A DNA stretch of 34,353 bases from a bacterium (GCA_030693295.1 JAUYAT010000042.1:1-34353), one strand, 5' to 3'; counted from the first letter of the stretch, positions 6,470-13,784 are shown. Numbers and translations are program-made. The notes: generated from the sequence alone by a model not told the origin.

Positions 6470-7471
6470 ATGAATACAACAAAAAACAAAAAAATTATAG
6501 TTATCTTAGGCCCGACTGCCAGTGGCAAGACCGGTCTGGGGGTTAAGCTTGCTTATAAATTCAATGGCGAGATTGTGTCCGCGGACTCAAGACAGGTTTA
6601 TAAAGGAATGGATGCGGGGACGGGCAAAGATTTGGATGAATACATGTTGAAAATCCCAAATCCCAAATCCCAAATCCCAAATAAATTCAAAATTCAAAAT
6701 TCAAAAATTAAAAAATATAAAATAATTAAAATTCTATATTATTTAATAGATATTGTAAGCCCGAAAACGGAGTTTAACGCGGCTAAATATCAGAAACTTG
6801 CTTATGAGGCGATTGACGATATTTTAAGCCGGGGAAAATTGCCGATTTTAGTCGGCGGCACCGGCTTGTATCTGCAGGCGGTTGTTGACGGCTATAATTT
6901 AAGCCGGGTAAAACCGGACAAAGTATTGCGGGCAAAACTGGAAAAGAAAAACGCGGACCGGCTTTTCGCGCTGTTAAAAAAGATAAATCATAAGTTTGCC
7001 GGCAAGTTGAATGAAAGCGACAGGAAAAACAAGAGAAGATTAATCAGATATCTTGAAATCGCCAGTTTACGCAGGGAGACGCCGGGAGACGCCAAAAAAA
7101 ATAATAAATATGGCGCGTTGTTAATAGGCGTAAGCCGTTCGCGCGAAATTTTGTATAAGAGAATTTATAAAAGATTGGTTGAGCGGCTGGAAAAAGAAGA
7201 TATGATAGGCGAGGTTGAACGGTTGCGCGAAGAAGGAGTGAGCTGGAAGCGGTTGGAAAGTTTTGGCTTGGAGTATAAATATATTTCTTTATATTTAAGA
7301 AAAAAGCTGACTTACGATGAAATGGTTGAAAAATTAAATACGGCTATCAGGCAGTTCGCGAAAAAACAAATAACTTGGTTTAAAAGATGGGAGCGGCAGG
7401 GCGAAAAGATTAATTGGGTAAAAAATAGGGCAGAGGCGGAGATGTTGATAAAAAAATTTATCGCGCCATAA
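6470..7471 (+). CDS. miaA: tRNA dimethylallyltransferase
   Basis: A 333-aa protein with the MiaA signature: P-loop GPTASGKT at residues 14-21, 'EIVSADSRQVYKGMDAGTGK' binding the tRNA/prenyl acceptor, 'LVGGTGLYLQAVVDG', and the C-terminal 'QFAKKQITWFKRW'. It transfers the dimethylallyl group of DMAPP to A37 of tRNAs, giving the substrate of MiaB encoded upstream. Residues about 61-85 (KIPNPKSQIPNKFKIQNSK and following) replace a short loop with a lysine/asparagine-rich insert encoded by two heptamer arrays. The insert lies after the T-G-K motif and before the LIDIVSP strand, in a position that should tolerate length change. It ends at a bidirectional terminator. Confidence 0.92.
   Translation: MNTTKNKKIIVILGPTASGKTGLGVKLAYKFNGEIVSADSRQVYKGMDAGTGKDLDEYMLKIPNPKSQIPNKFKIQNSKIKKYKIIKILYYLIDIVSPKTEFNAAKYQKLAYEAIDDILSRGKLPILVGGTGLYLQAVVDGYNLSRVKPDKVLRAKLEKKNADRLFALLKKINHKFAGKLNESDRKNKRRLIRYLEIASLRRETPGDAKKNNKYGALLIGVSRSREILYKRIYKRLVERLEKEDMIGEVERLREEGVSWKRLESFGLEYKYISLYLRKKLTYDEMVEKLNTAIRQFAKKQITWFKRWERQGEKINWVKNRAEAEMLIKKFIAP
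6651..6705 (+). repeat. Two heptamer tandem arrays inside miaA
   Basis: AAATCCC occurs four times in tandem (6651-6678) and ATTCAAA three times (6685-6705). Unit length is seven bases, as in the arrays in miaB, so the reading frame rotates between units but stays open. Confidence 0.9.
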
Positions 7472-7486
7472 TTTATTTTGTCAAAT

Positions 7487-7524
7487 AAAAATACCGCTCC
7501 GGTAGCGACCGGAGCGGTATTTTT
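7487..7524. terminator. Bidirectional terminator between miaA and the 51-aa gene
   Basis: A perfect 17-bp stem (7487-7503 with 7508-7524) with a 4-nt loop has A/T-runs at both ends, serving miaA (+) and the convergent small gene (-) at 7530. Confidence 0.9.
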
Positions 7525-7529
7525 ATTTC

Positions 7530-7685
7530 TTATTGTTGAGTTTTTTCTTCTTCGGCGGGCTGTTCCGGTTGTTCCATCGGTTCAACGGTCGGCTGTTCCG
7601 GTTGTTCCGGCTGCTCCGCGGGCGGCTGCTGTTCTGTTTCTTCTTTTTTGCCGAATAAATTTTTTAAAAATTCCATGAAAGACAT
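7530..7685 (-). CDS. Small acidic Pro/Glu/Gln-rich protein, 51 aa
   Basis: Reading on the minus strand from ATG 7685 gives MSFMEFLKNLFGKKEE, then a tail of repeated P-E-Q units (about residues 21-43) ending EEEKTQQ. The N-terminal 12 residues could form a short amphipathic helix that contacts membrane or a partner; the tail is likely disordered. The frame stops 6 bp before a strong terminator, which supports a real gene. It lies upstream of gatB on the same strand only in the sense that both are minus; gatB is transcribed toward it and ends 64 bp before its start. Function unknown. Confidence 0.6.
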   Translation of the reverse strand: MSFMEFLKNLFGKKEETEQQPPAEQPEQPEQPTVEPMEQPEQPAEEEKTQQ

Positions 7686-7748
7686 AGTTTTTTGTTTAAA
7701 TTAATTATGTATTTTAAAATTTAAATAGCGACCTTTATATTATTTATA

Positions 7749-9290
7749 TTATTTTGTAAGAATTTTTTTAAGAATTTCAGCGGCTACTTTCGGATTGGCT
7801 TTTCCTTTCGTGGCTGACATAGTTTGTCCGACGAAAAATTGCAGGATGTTTTCTTTGCCTGATTTATATCCTTCAACTTGCCGCGGGTTTTTTGCTATAA
7901 TTTCATCTATAATTTTTTCCAATTCACGCTTGTCGTCAATTTGTTCAAGCCCCAAATCAGCCATAATTTGCGTCGGATCGCCGCCTTTTTTGTACATTTG
8001 CCCTAAAATAGTCTGGCCCGCCGAAGAACCGATTTTACCTTGATAAACCAAGGTAATCAATTCGGCGAAATTTTCCGGCGTTATTTTTATATCCTTAATG
8101 GTTATTTTATCACATTTTAAATATTTAAACAACTCGCCAACAAGCCAGTCGGCCGCGGCTTTGGCTAATTTTTTCTTTTGCCTTTCCCAGTCATCGCCGT
8201 ATGAATCAATCCATTCTTGCAGTTCGGAAACAACTTGTTCGGTATAATCAGCCAAATCTTTATCGCTGACTAAAATTTCCGCTATTTCGTCGGTGAAATC
8301 ATACTGCTCTTTAAATCGCTCAAGTTTTTTATGAGGCAATTCCACAAGCCGGCTTTTAATTTCGTTAATCCATTTTTCGCCGATTTTAAGCGGCGGCAAA
8401 TCAGGGTCGGGAAAGTAGCGGTAATCAGCCGAGGTTTCCTTGGCTCTTTGGCTGAAACTTTTGGCCTTGTCTTCGTTCCAGCCGCGCGTTTCCTGAATTA
8501 ATTTTTCCCCGCTTTTTAAAGCTTGTATCTGCCGCTTAATTTCATAGTCAATCGCTTTTTCAACGGCTTTGAAAGAGTTGATATTTTTTAATTCAACCTT
8601 TGGGTTTAATTTATAGTTCCCGAGGGGTTTTATCTCGCATCCGCCTTTATATTCCCATTTGCCCTTTTCCTGCACGCTGATATTCGCCTCGCAGCGCATT
8701 TCGCCTTTTTCCATATCGGCGTTGCTTATATTCAAATAGCGCAGAATCTGCTGGTAGGTTTGGCAGAATTTTTTCGCGGTTTGCGCGTCTTTAATTACAG
8801 GTTCCGTTACCAGTTCCATTAAGGGAGTGCCGGCGCGGTTATAGTCGGCCAAGGAATATTTTTTATTATTCGGATGGGTTAATTTCCCCGTGTCTTCTTC
8901 CAAATGAATTCGGGTTATTTTAATAGGCTGGCCGCCAATTTCCAGATATCCGCCATAAACCAAAGGCAGGTCGTATTGCGAAATTTGGTAGCCCTTTGGC
9001 AAGTCCGGATAAAAATAATTTTTTCGGTCAAATTTGCTTAACCGGTTGATTTTGCAGTCAAGCGCCAATCCGGTTAAAATCGTCCATTCCACGGCTTGTT
9101 TATTGATGGTCGGAAGCGTTCCCGGGTGCCCCAGGCAAATCGGGCAGACAGCGGTATTCGGCTTTTTGCCTGTGGCGTCATTATCACTCGCCTCGCTGGA
9201 GCTTTGGCGAAGCGGGCAGGAGCAGAACATCTTTGATTTGGTTTTTAATTCGGCGTGTATTTCCAAACCGATTATTATATCATAGTCCAT
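7749..9290 (-). CDS. gatB: Aspartyl/glutamyl-tRNA(Asn/Gln) amidotransferase subunit B
   Basis: A 513-aa GatB: 'IIGLEIHAELKTKSKMFCSC' at the N-terminus, 'PNTAVCPICLGHPGTLPTIN', 'KFDRKNYFYPDLPKGYQISQYD', 'RIHLEEDTGKL' and the C-terminal YqeY-like tail. With GatA and GatC it converts Glu-tRNA(Gln) or Asp-tRNA(Asn) to the amidated forms. I start at ATG 9290; a TTG three codons earlier is in frame but unsupported. Cysteines C20, C22, C44 and C47 could form the GatB zinc site. A ten-residue insert, PLRQSSSEAS, separates C22 from 'DNDATGKKPN'; it is encoded by the 30-bp element also found in miaB and splits the cysteine pair motifs. A tRNA-Gln gene is present in this window at 28991. Confidence 0.92.
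   Translation of the reverse strand: MDYDIIIGLEIHAELKTKSKMFCSCPLRQSSSEASDNDATGKKPNTAVCPICLGHPGTLPTINKQAVEWTILTGLALDCKINRLSKFDRKNYFYPDLPKGYQISQYDLPLVYGGYLEIGGQPIKITRIHLEEDTGKLTHPNNKKYSLADYNRAGTPLMELVTEPVIKDAQTAKKFCQTYQQILRYLNISNADMEKGEMRCEANISVQEKGKWEYKGGCEIKPLGNYKLNPKVELKNINSFKAVEKAIDYEIKRQIQALKSGEKLIQETRGWNEDKAKSFSQRAKETSADYRYFPDPDLPPLKIGEKWINEIKSRLVELPHKKLERFKEQYDFTDEIAEILVSDKDLADYTEQVVSELQEWIDSYGDDWERQKKKLAKAAADWLVGELFKYLKCDKITIKDIKITPENFAELITLVYQGKIGSSAGQTILGQMYKKGGDPTQIMADLGLEQIDDKRELEKIIDEIIAKNPRQVEGYKSGKENILQFFVGQTMSATKGKANPKVAAEILKKILTK
9186..9215 (-). repeat. 30-bp in-frame element inside gatB
   Basis: This block, read on the minus strand, encodes PLRQSSSEAS and matches the miaB block at 4705-4734 at 26 of 30 positions. 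The central three bases and the last base differ. It is partly self-complementary (CGCC against GGCG). Confidence 0.85.
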
Positions 9291-9370
9291 AATGTGCAAA
9301 GCAGACGCAACGCGACTAAAAGGAGCGGTGCGTATGCGAAATTTGGCGAAATGGCGTACGGGCTATTTTC

Positions 9371-9388
9371 GTCCCGAGCGCTCGGGAC
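9371..9388. repeat. 18-bp perfect palindrome upstream of gatB
   Basis: GTCCCGAGCGCTCGGGAC is self-complementary. It lies in the 200-bp non-coding stretch (9291-9489) between gatB and the small genes, where no other gene was found. Confidence 0.8.
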
Positions 9389-9455
9389 TTCAATATCCCG
9401 TCCGCTTTTCCAACTTCTTTTTTTTATCTTACCTTAAAACGGCAAAAAAAGCAAG

Positions 9456-9482
9456 AAAAAAAGGGTTGCTTAGCGCAACCCT
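9456..9482 (-). terminator. Terminator for the two small genes
   Basis: An 8-bp perfect stem (9462-9469 with 9475-9482) with a 5-nt loop is followed on the minus strand by a T-run (9461-9456). It is 8 bp past the stop of the 86-aa gene. Confidence 0.8.
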
Positions 9483-9489
9483 GTCTTTA

Positions 9490-9750
9490 TCATATTTTTA
9501 TTTCCTCCTTATTTTTTTTATTAATTATCGCATCTATCGCATCAAAACTTCTTGGCTTTATTGCGGCCGCGCTCCTTTCAGCAGTAGTTATCATATCCGA
9601 ATTTCTTGCCATGCCTATGCCTTTTTCTTTGCAAATCGGGCATTTTGTTGTAATTATTACAATGCCAGTTTTTTTATCAACTTCTGCAATTGCGTTATCT
9701 GTTCCCAGAAAATATGGTCCGCAATTATCGCACCAAATCGGTATCGCCAT
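9490..9750 (-). CDS. Small zinc-ribbon-like protein, 86 aa
   Basis: The protein begins MAIPIWCDNCGPYFLG and has two CxxC pairs (C7-x2-C10 and C37-x2-C40), typical of a zinc ribbon, followed by a lysine-rich C-terminus. A strong Shine-Dalgarno (AAGGAGG) lies 8 bases before ATG 9750, unusual among its neighbours. It follows the 55-aa gene by 15 bp and is probably co-transcribed with it. No specific family recognised; a nucleic-acid-binding role is possible but unproven. Confidence 0.65.
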   Translation of the reverse strand: MAIPIWCDNCGPYFLGTDNAIAEVDKKTGIVIITTKCPICKEKGIGMARNSDMITTAERSAAAIKPRSFDAIDAIINKKNKEEIKI

Positions 9751-9765
9751 TTTTATTCCTCCTTT

Positions 9766-9933
9766 TTAATACCCCATACCCCTGCGGGACATTTCCGCCA
9801 AAACTTTTTTGCCAGCGGCTTTTATGTCTCTTTTCATCGCTTTAATCTGCTTCGGCATTAAATTTTTCATTTCACTAAAGTCTATTTTTTTTACTATTTC
9901 TTTTTTCATTTTTCTTTTTTCTGAAGTTTTCAA
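9766..9933 (-). CDS. Small basic protein, 55 aa, TTG start
   Basis: A perfect Shine-Dalgarno (AAGGAGG) lies 9 bases before a TTG codon at 9933-9931 that opens a 55-codon frame beginning MKTSEKRKMKKEIVKKIDF and ending SRRGMGY. An in-frame ATG at 9909 lacks such a site, so the TTG is preferred. The protein is rich in Lys/Arg and Met and probably helical. It ends 15 bp before the zinc-ribbon gene, whose Shine-Dalgarno follows directly. I do not recognise the family. Confidence 0.55.
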   Translation of the reverse strand: MKTSEKRKMKKEIVKKIDFSEMKNLMPKQIKAMKRDIKAAGKKVLAEMSRRGMGY

Positions 9934-9993
9934 AGTGCAACACCTCCTTATATTTTTAATTTTATATATTTAGACTGTTGAATAATTTTCTCC

Positions 9994-10119
9994 TGTCATT
10001 CCCGCGAAAGCGGGAATCCAGGAGGGAGACATAAGCGCGTGAATTAATCTCTAGTCAATACACAATATCAATACGGCTCGCCCCTGGATTCCCGATAGCC
10101 TTCGGCTTCGGGAATGACA
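9994..10119. repeat. REPIN-like inverted repeat doublet, copy 1
   Basis: TGTCATTCCCGCGAAAGCGG-type hairpin at 9994-10021 faces a diverged inverted copy at 10083-10119 (CTGGATTCCCG ... CGGGAATGACA). Spacing is larger (about 60 bp) and the second hairpin has an altered loop compared with the copies at 11299 and 16429. Confidence 0.85.
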
Positions 10120-10184
10120 GAAAAGTTTTATTTCTTTCTAAAAACTTTATTTTACCCACACAAAATTCCAAAGAATCTATTTTT

Positions 10185-11273
10185 TTAATACATCCCGGTG
10201 CTGCCGAAACATCCTTCGCCCCTTTCAGTCGCGTCAATAATTTCTTCTTCAATAATATCCGGCAATTCAACTCTTTGAATTAATAATTGCGCCACCTTCT
10301 GTTGCGGCGCTATATTGTAAATATCCTGGCTTAAATTTATTAAATTCACCGTAACTTCGCCCCTGAAGCCGGCGTCAACAACGCCTGCCATCGTATGAAT
10401 GCCGTCTCTGGCGATTCCGCCCTTATCCCAAATCAAGCCGGCGAAACCGTCCGGTATCGCCATTTTAATTCCGGTTTTAATAATCGCCCGTTCGCCCGGC
10501 ATCAGAGAATAATAATCGGCCGAATATAAATCAAGCCCGGCATCGCTTTGGCGCGCCCTTGTCGGCAATTTGGCGACAGGGGAGAGGCGCGTAACTTTAA
10601 TTGGGTAATTTTGATTTTGAGAAATTATATTTTGTTCGTGCAACCATTTAAAATCAGGCGCCAATTTTTCAGCTTGTTGAAGCGGCTCTATAATTTTAAC
10701 CACCTCTTGCCATAGCCGGTTATGGATTTGTTCTATGGATTGGTTGGCGTTAATTTTTATCCAGCCGTATTCTTCGGCTAAATTAAGATGGGCGCGCCTT
10801 ACTTTGTTAATTAAATCTTCATCGGTTTCATGCCTGTGTTCGTTTTCCGCCGCGTTTTTAAACCGTTCGCCGTCAAATAAGAAAGCGATATTTTCTTTCA
10901 AGAGATGGGAATTAATATATTTTAAAAATTGTTCATCAACGCCGGCGCCGATGCCCCATGCCAGCCCCGTGCCCGTATAGTCTTCGGCGATAATGTTCGT
11001 TCCTGCTTCCAGTTTTTCAATTAATTTTTTTTCAAACTGCGTTCTGTTCAAGCAATAAATAATTTGCGCTTCGCGAGGAGTTAAATTATAAAAATTGCCT
11101 TGCCTTAAATAATTATTCAATATTGTTCCGGACGGCTCAAGATTATAAATCGGGTATTTTAAATATTCCGTTCTTTGTCCGTGTAAATTTAATCTATCCG
11201 CCAGCATTTCCGCCTGCGTAGTTTTGCCCAAATTGTTTATGCCGTACAGCACGATGAATTTTCCATTACTCAT
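10185..11273 (-). CDS. Thymidylate kinase-dUTPase fusion protein
   Basis: A 362-aa two-domain protein. Residues 1-205 match thymidylate kinase: P-loop G11-INNLGKT, a DR(Y/x)-like 'EDYTGTGLAWG' segment, and 'LFDGERF'. Residues about 222-362 are a trimeric-type dUTPase: motif I 'SDAGLDLYSA', motif II region 'IWDKGGIARDG' (the usual Ser replaced by Gly), motif III 'GVVDAGFRGEV', motif IV 'QQKVAQLLI' and motif V 'RGEGCFGSTG' (one Gly replaced by Cys). dUTPase yields dUMP for thymidylate synthase, and the kinase turns dTMP into dTDP, so the fusion brackets the ThyX reaction encoded upstream in the same operon. It is the last gene of the operon, 63 bp after the NMP kinase with a REPIN between. Confidence 0.88.
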   Translation of the reverse strand: MSNGKFIVLYGINNLGKTTQAEMLADRLNLHGQRTEYLKYPIYNLEPSGTILNNYLRQGNFYNLTPREAQIIYCLNRTQFEKKLIEKLEAGTNIIAEDYTGTGLAWGIGAGVDEQFLKYINSHLLKENIAFLFDGERFKNAAENEHRHETDEDLINKVRRAHLNLAEEYGWIKINANQSIEQIHNRLWQEVVKIIEPLQQAEKLAPDFKWLHEQNIISQNQNYPIKVTRLSPVAKLPTRARQSDAGLDLYSADYYSLMPGERAIIKTGIKMAIPDGFAGLIWDKGGIARDGIHTMAGVVDAGFRGEVTVNLINLSQDIYNIAPQQKVAQLLIQRVELPDIIEEEIIDATERGEGCFGSTGMY

Positions 11274-11298
11274 ATTATAAAACTATTAAATTCTACTC

Positions 11299-11371
11299 TG
11301 TCATTCCCGCGAAAGCGGGAATCCAGGAGTTAGCGCTTAGAATCTGGATTCCCGCTTTCGCGGGAATGACA
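11299..11371. repeat. REPIN-like inverted repeat doublet, copy 2
   Basis: Two nearly perfect inverted copies of the TGTCATTCCCGCGAAAGCGG hairpin face each other around a short spacer. The right copy overlaps the 3' end of the NMP kinase gene and supplies its last codons and stop. Confidence 0.9.
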
Positions 11372-11909
11372 ACTCCTCAATTTGCTTATATAACTCTTCC
11401 AAATTTCCATTGTTATTTAATTCAATCTCGGCGTTTTCCATTACAACAGGTATCTCGGCGTCCGCCTCTTTTTTTTCATCAGCCAGAAACTCCTCGTAAG
11501 TTTTTTGCGTGTCGCCGCGGTTTTCGGTCCGCTGGATTAATCTTTGGTACCTGATTTTCGAGTCAGCGATTATTTTAACCAATTTAAAATTCGGCAATTT
11601 TGTTAAATATTTTATGTCAGCCAGGCGCCTGATGCCGTCAACCACGATTAAACTGTTATTTTCTTTTTTAACATCTTCGGCGATAACTTTTGCCAATATA
11701 TCCTCGCCAAAACCCCGCCTTAAAATGGTAGACAGGTTTTGCATGTTTTCCCTGGTTATTTCTTTGTGCAATCTGTTAAGAATGTCGCGCAGAATAGTGG
11801 AAAAGCGGTAGGTTACGGCGTTGTTTTTTTCTTCCAAGTATTTGGCAACAGTGCCTTTGCCCGAAGAGATTTTTCCGGCTAAGCCGATAATTTTTTTGTT
11901 ATTTGGCAT
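11337..11909 (-). CDS. P-loop nucleoside/nucleotide monophosphate kinase-like protein
   Basis: A 190-aa P-loop kinase. Walker A is GKISSGKGT at residues 12-20; 'VVDGIRRLADI' resembles the D-G-[IVF]-R-x-x-x-[DE] segment of dephospho-CoA kinase and dNMP kinase relatives; 'IRYQRLIQRTENRGD' resembles the LID arginine region. Its place in a dTTP-synthesis operon, 4 bp after the thyX-like gene, makes a deoxynucleotide kinase role the best inference; a dephospho-CoA kinase relative is the main alternative. The C-terminal SFPRKRESRF is translated REPIN sequence, so the original end of the protein has been replaced or extended. Confidence 0.7.
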   Translation of the reverse strand: MPNNKKIIGLAGKISSGKGTVAKYLEEKNNAVTYRFSTILRDILNRLHKEITRENMQNLSTILRRGFGEDILAKVIAEDVKKENNSLIVVDGIRRLADIKYLTKLPNFKLVKIIADSKIRYQRLIQRTENRGDTQKTYEEFLADEKKEADAEIPVVMENAEIELNNNGNLEELYKQIEELSFPRKRESRF

Positions 11910-11913
11910 AATT

Positions 11914-13206
11914 TTATTTGTTGGTTATGTCTTGTATTCCTCTTCTAATATCCCAATCATCTTTTTCCAAATCAGAATGGAGCGTCAGATTAGGAAATTT
12001 TTCCATTAAGCTATTGTGCATTTTATGGGCTATTTTCCTTAAGGTGGGGTGGACGGTTTTGCCGGAGCGAAGCTCAATTACGTATACCGCCGCCGGCAAG
12101 CCGTAGGTGACTTTGCACGGCATATTAAACCCTAAAGCGATATAGTACTGCTTAATTTCGTTTGATGTTTCCAGCGCGTTGATTTTATTTGTCTGTTCTT
12201 CAATCAGTTTCTCCGCTTCCATTTTTATATCTCCGGGCAGCTGGTTCAAGTACCATTGGTTAAAGCCCGGCTTTGTCGTGAGAAGCGGCATGCGGCACAC
12301 GCCGTTTCTGTGCCTTTGTATATCGCGGAATGAGCCGAAATCCAATAAAAATTCAAAAGTTATCAAGCCCAGTTCGGTTAAAAAGTGCGGCAGATTCGTT
12401 TTTGTCGGGCGCTTTCGCAGCAAATCCGCGTATTTGTTCAGCTCTTCGGAATCAACGCGCGCGGAACAGGCGAAATCCATAGCGGGGCTGTCCGGAAAAT
12501 AGTAATTATAATTTTTCGCCGCGAAATCGCGGTATTGCTCCTGATTTTCGTAAAGCTTGTGGCAAAAGCTGTGCGGATACTTTTCTTTTAGTTTTGATAA
12601 AATATTTTCCGCTATTTCCCTTGTTTCTTTTAGGGGATGGTATCTCAGCAACGCCAATTTATCCCAAGCTTGCCGCAGATTCGTGTGCCAGCTTAGCTGG
12701 GTGGTGATTCCGGCGGGCAGGAACCCGCGCATTATATCAAAAGCGCGCGCTTTCACGGCCTTCAGATAAACCGTTTCATCTTCATCGGTTTTTTTCGGGT
12801 ATAGGTTTTTAATGTGGTTTTCAACGGTTTCCTGGCTTTCAATATAAAATTTCATCCATTGATTTAATACTTCCCTTGAATTTTCGGAGCCAAGGGGGTC
12901 AATTATCGGCTGTTTGGACATATCCACATATCTCGTGCTTGTTTCCTGGCCGCTGTATAAAGGCCAGTCCTGAATGGCTTTATCGGCCAGGGTGCTGATT
13001 TTTTCAATAAAGATTGTCGTGCTTCCGCAGTCGGCAATGCTTAAGTGGCCGTAGCCGACATAAAATTGCTCCATAAATTTGCCGGATCCGGTCGCTTTGA
13101 CTTTTTCAACATGCTCCGCAACGCTTTTGGGGCTTCTTGAATAAAGCGCTTGCATCATCGCCGAATCTTCAGGATTAAATTCATCATAAATAAAAACATC
13201 AGCCAT
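11914..13206 (-). CDS. thyX: Two-domain ThyX-like flavin-dependent thymidylate synthase
   Basis: A 430-aa protein, about twice the usual ThyX length (220-250). The first half has 'GYGHLSIADCGSTTIFIEKIS' and 'YSGQETSTRYVDM' (S90-T91-R92-Y93), matching the second part of the ThyX motif RHRxxSxxExSxRY but without RHR. The second half has 'FRDIQRHRNGVCRMP' (R298-H299-R300), the first part of the motif, without S-x-R-Y. Each half is therefore a diverged ThyX-like domain and together they carry one complete motif set. ThyX methylates dUMP using methylene-tetrahydrofolate and FADH2. Neighbours (dCMP deaminase 17 bp upstream, NMP kinase 4 bp downstream, TMK-dUTPase) support thymidylate synthesis. No thyA is seen here. 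Confidence 0.82.
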   Translation of the reverse strand: MADVFIYDEFNPEDSAMMQALYSRSPKSVAEHVEKVKATGSGKFMEQFYVGYGHLSIADCGSTTIFIEKISTLADKAIQDWPLYSGQETSTRYVDMSKQPIIDPLGSENSREVLNQWMKFYIESQETVENHIKNLYPKKTDEDETVYLKAVKARAFDIMRGFLPAGITTQLSWHTNLRQAWDKLALLRYHPLKETREIAENILSKLKEKYPHSFCHKLYENQEQYRDFAAKNYNYYFPDSPAMDFACSARVDSEELNKYADLLRKRPTKTNLPHFLTELGLITFEFLLDFGSFRDIQRHRNGVCRMPLLTTKPGFNQWYLNQLPGDIKMEAEKLIEEQTNKINALETSNEIKQYYIALGFNMPCKVTYGLPAAVYVIELRSGKTVHPTLRKIAHKMHNSLMEKFPNLTLHSDLEKDDWDIRRGIQDITNK

Positions 13207-13223
13207 AATTTTAAAATTGTTTT

Positions 13224-13784
13224 TTAAAAAATAATTATATCGTTTTGCTTGTCCTGAATATCGGCTTGCGTTTCATTCGGATTTTGGTTGGCGTAAGGCA
13301 ATACTTCATGATTTAATATTTTCAGCTGAACTCCGGCTTCGGCGAAAATTTCCTTGCTTCTTGAGCCGGCATGGTAATCATTGGCGCAAACCACTCTTTT
13401 TATTCCCGCGTTTATTATCATTTTGGCGCAGGTATAACAAGGCGTCATTTTAACGTAAATTGTCGCGCCGTCTAAAGTAATCCCGAATTTGGCGGCTTGG
13501 CAAATCGCGTTCTGCTCGGCGTGGGTTGTCCTGATGCAGTGGCTGGACTGATGGCCGTCCGGATGGATTACTATGTGCATTTCATGGCCGATTTCATCGC
13601 AGTGCGCCAAGCCGATTGGCGAACCCGCGTAGCCGGTTGAAATTATTCTTTTGTCTTTTGTTATGACGCATCCCGCCCGGCCTCGGTCGCAGGTTCCGCG
13701 AGCGCCCACCATTTCAACGATTTTCATAAAGTATTCGTCCCAGGAAGGGCGAATATATTTTTGTTGTTCCTGTTGTTCTTGCAT
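13224..13784 (-). CDS. dCMP deaminase (ComEB-like cytidine/deoxycytidylate deaminase)
   Basis: A 186-aa zinc deaminase. 'RTTHAEQNAI' gives the zinc His and catalytic Glu (H-A-E), and 'TPCYTCAKMI' the P-C-x-x-C zinc cysteines. An upstream zinc-like cluster of Cys/His (GTCDRGRAGC, 'AHCDEIGHEMH', 'SSHCIRTTHAE') is typical of dCMP deaminases. It converts dCMP to dUMP, feeding the ThyX-like enzyme encoded 17 bp downstream. It is the first gene of the minus-strand dTTP operon, with a promoter at 13855-13883 and a leader hairpin. The N-terminal QEQQEQQ is low complexity. Confidence 0.9.
   Translation of the reverse strand: MQEQQEQQKYIRPSWDEYFMKIVEMVGARGTCDRGRAGCVITKDKRIISTGYAGSPIGLAHCDEIGHEMHIVIHPDGHQSSHCIRTTHAEQNAICQAAKFGITLDGATIYVKMTPCYTCAKMIINAGIKRVVCANDYHAGSRSKEIFAEAGVQLKILNHEVLPYANQNPNETQADIQDKQNDIIIF

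Noticed and set aside
9292-9861. Long plus-strand frame across the small-gene patch.
   Set aside because: It is antisense to two minus-strand genes with strong ribosome sites, begins without one, and encodes an aromatic-rich, low-complexity product.
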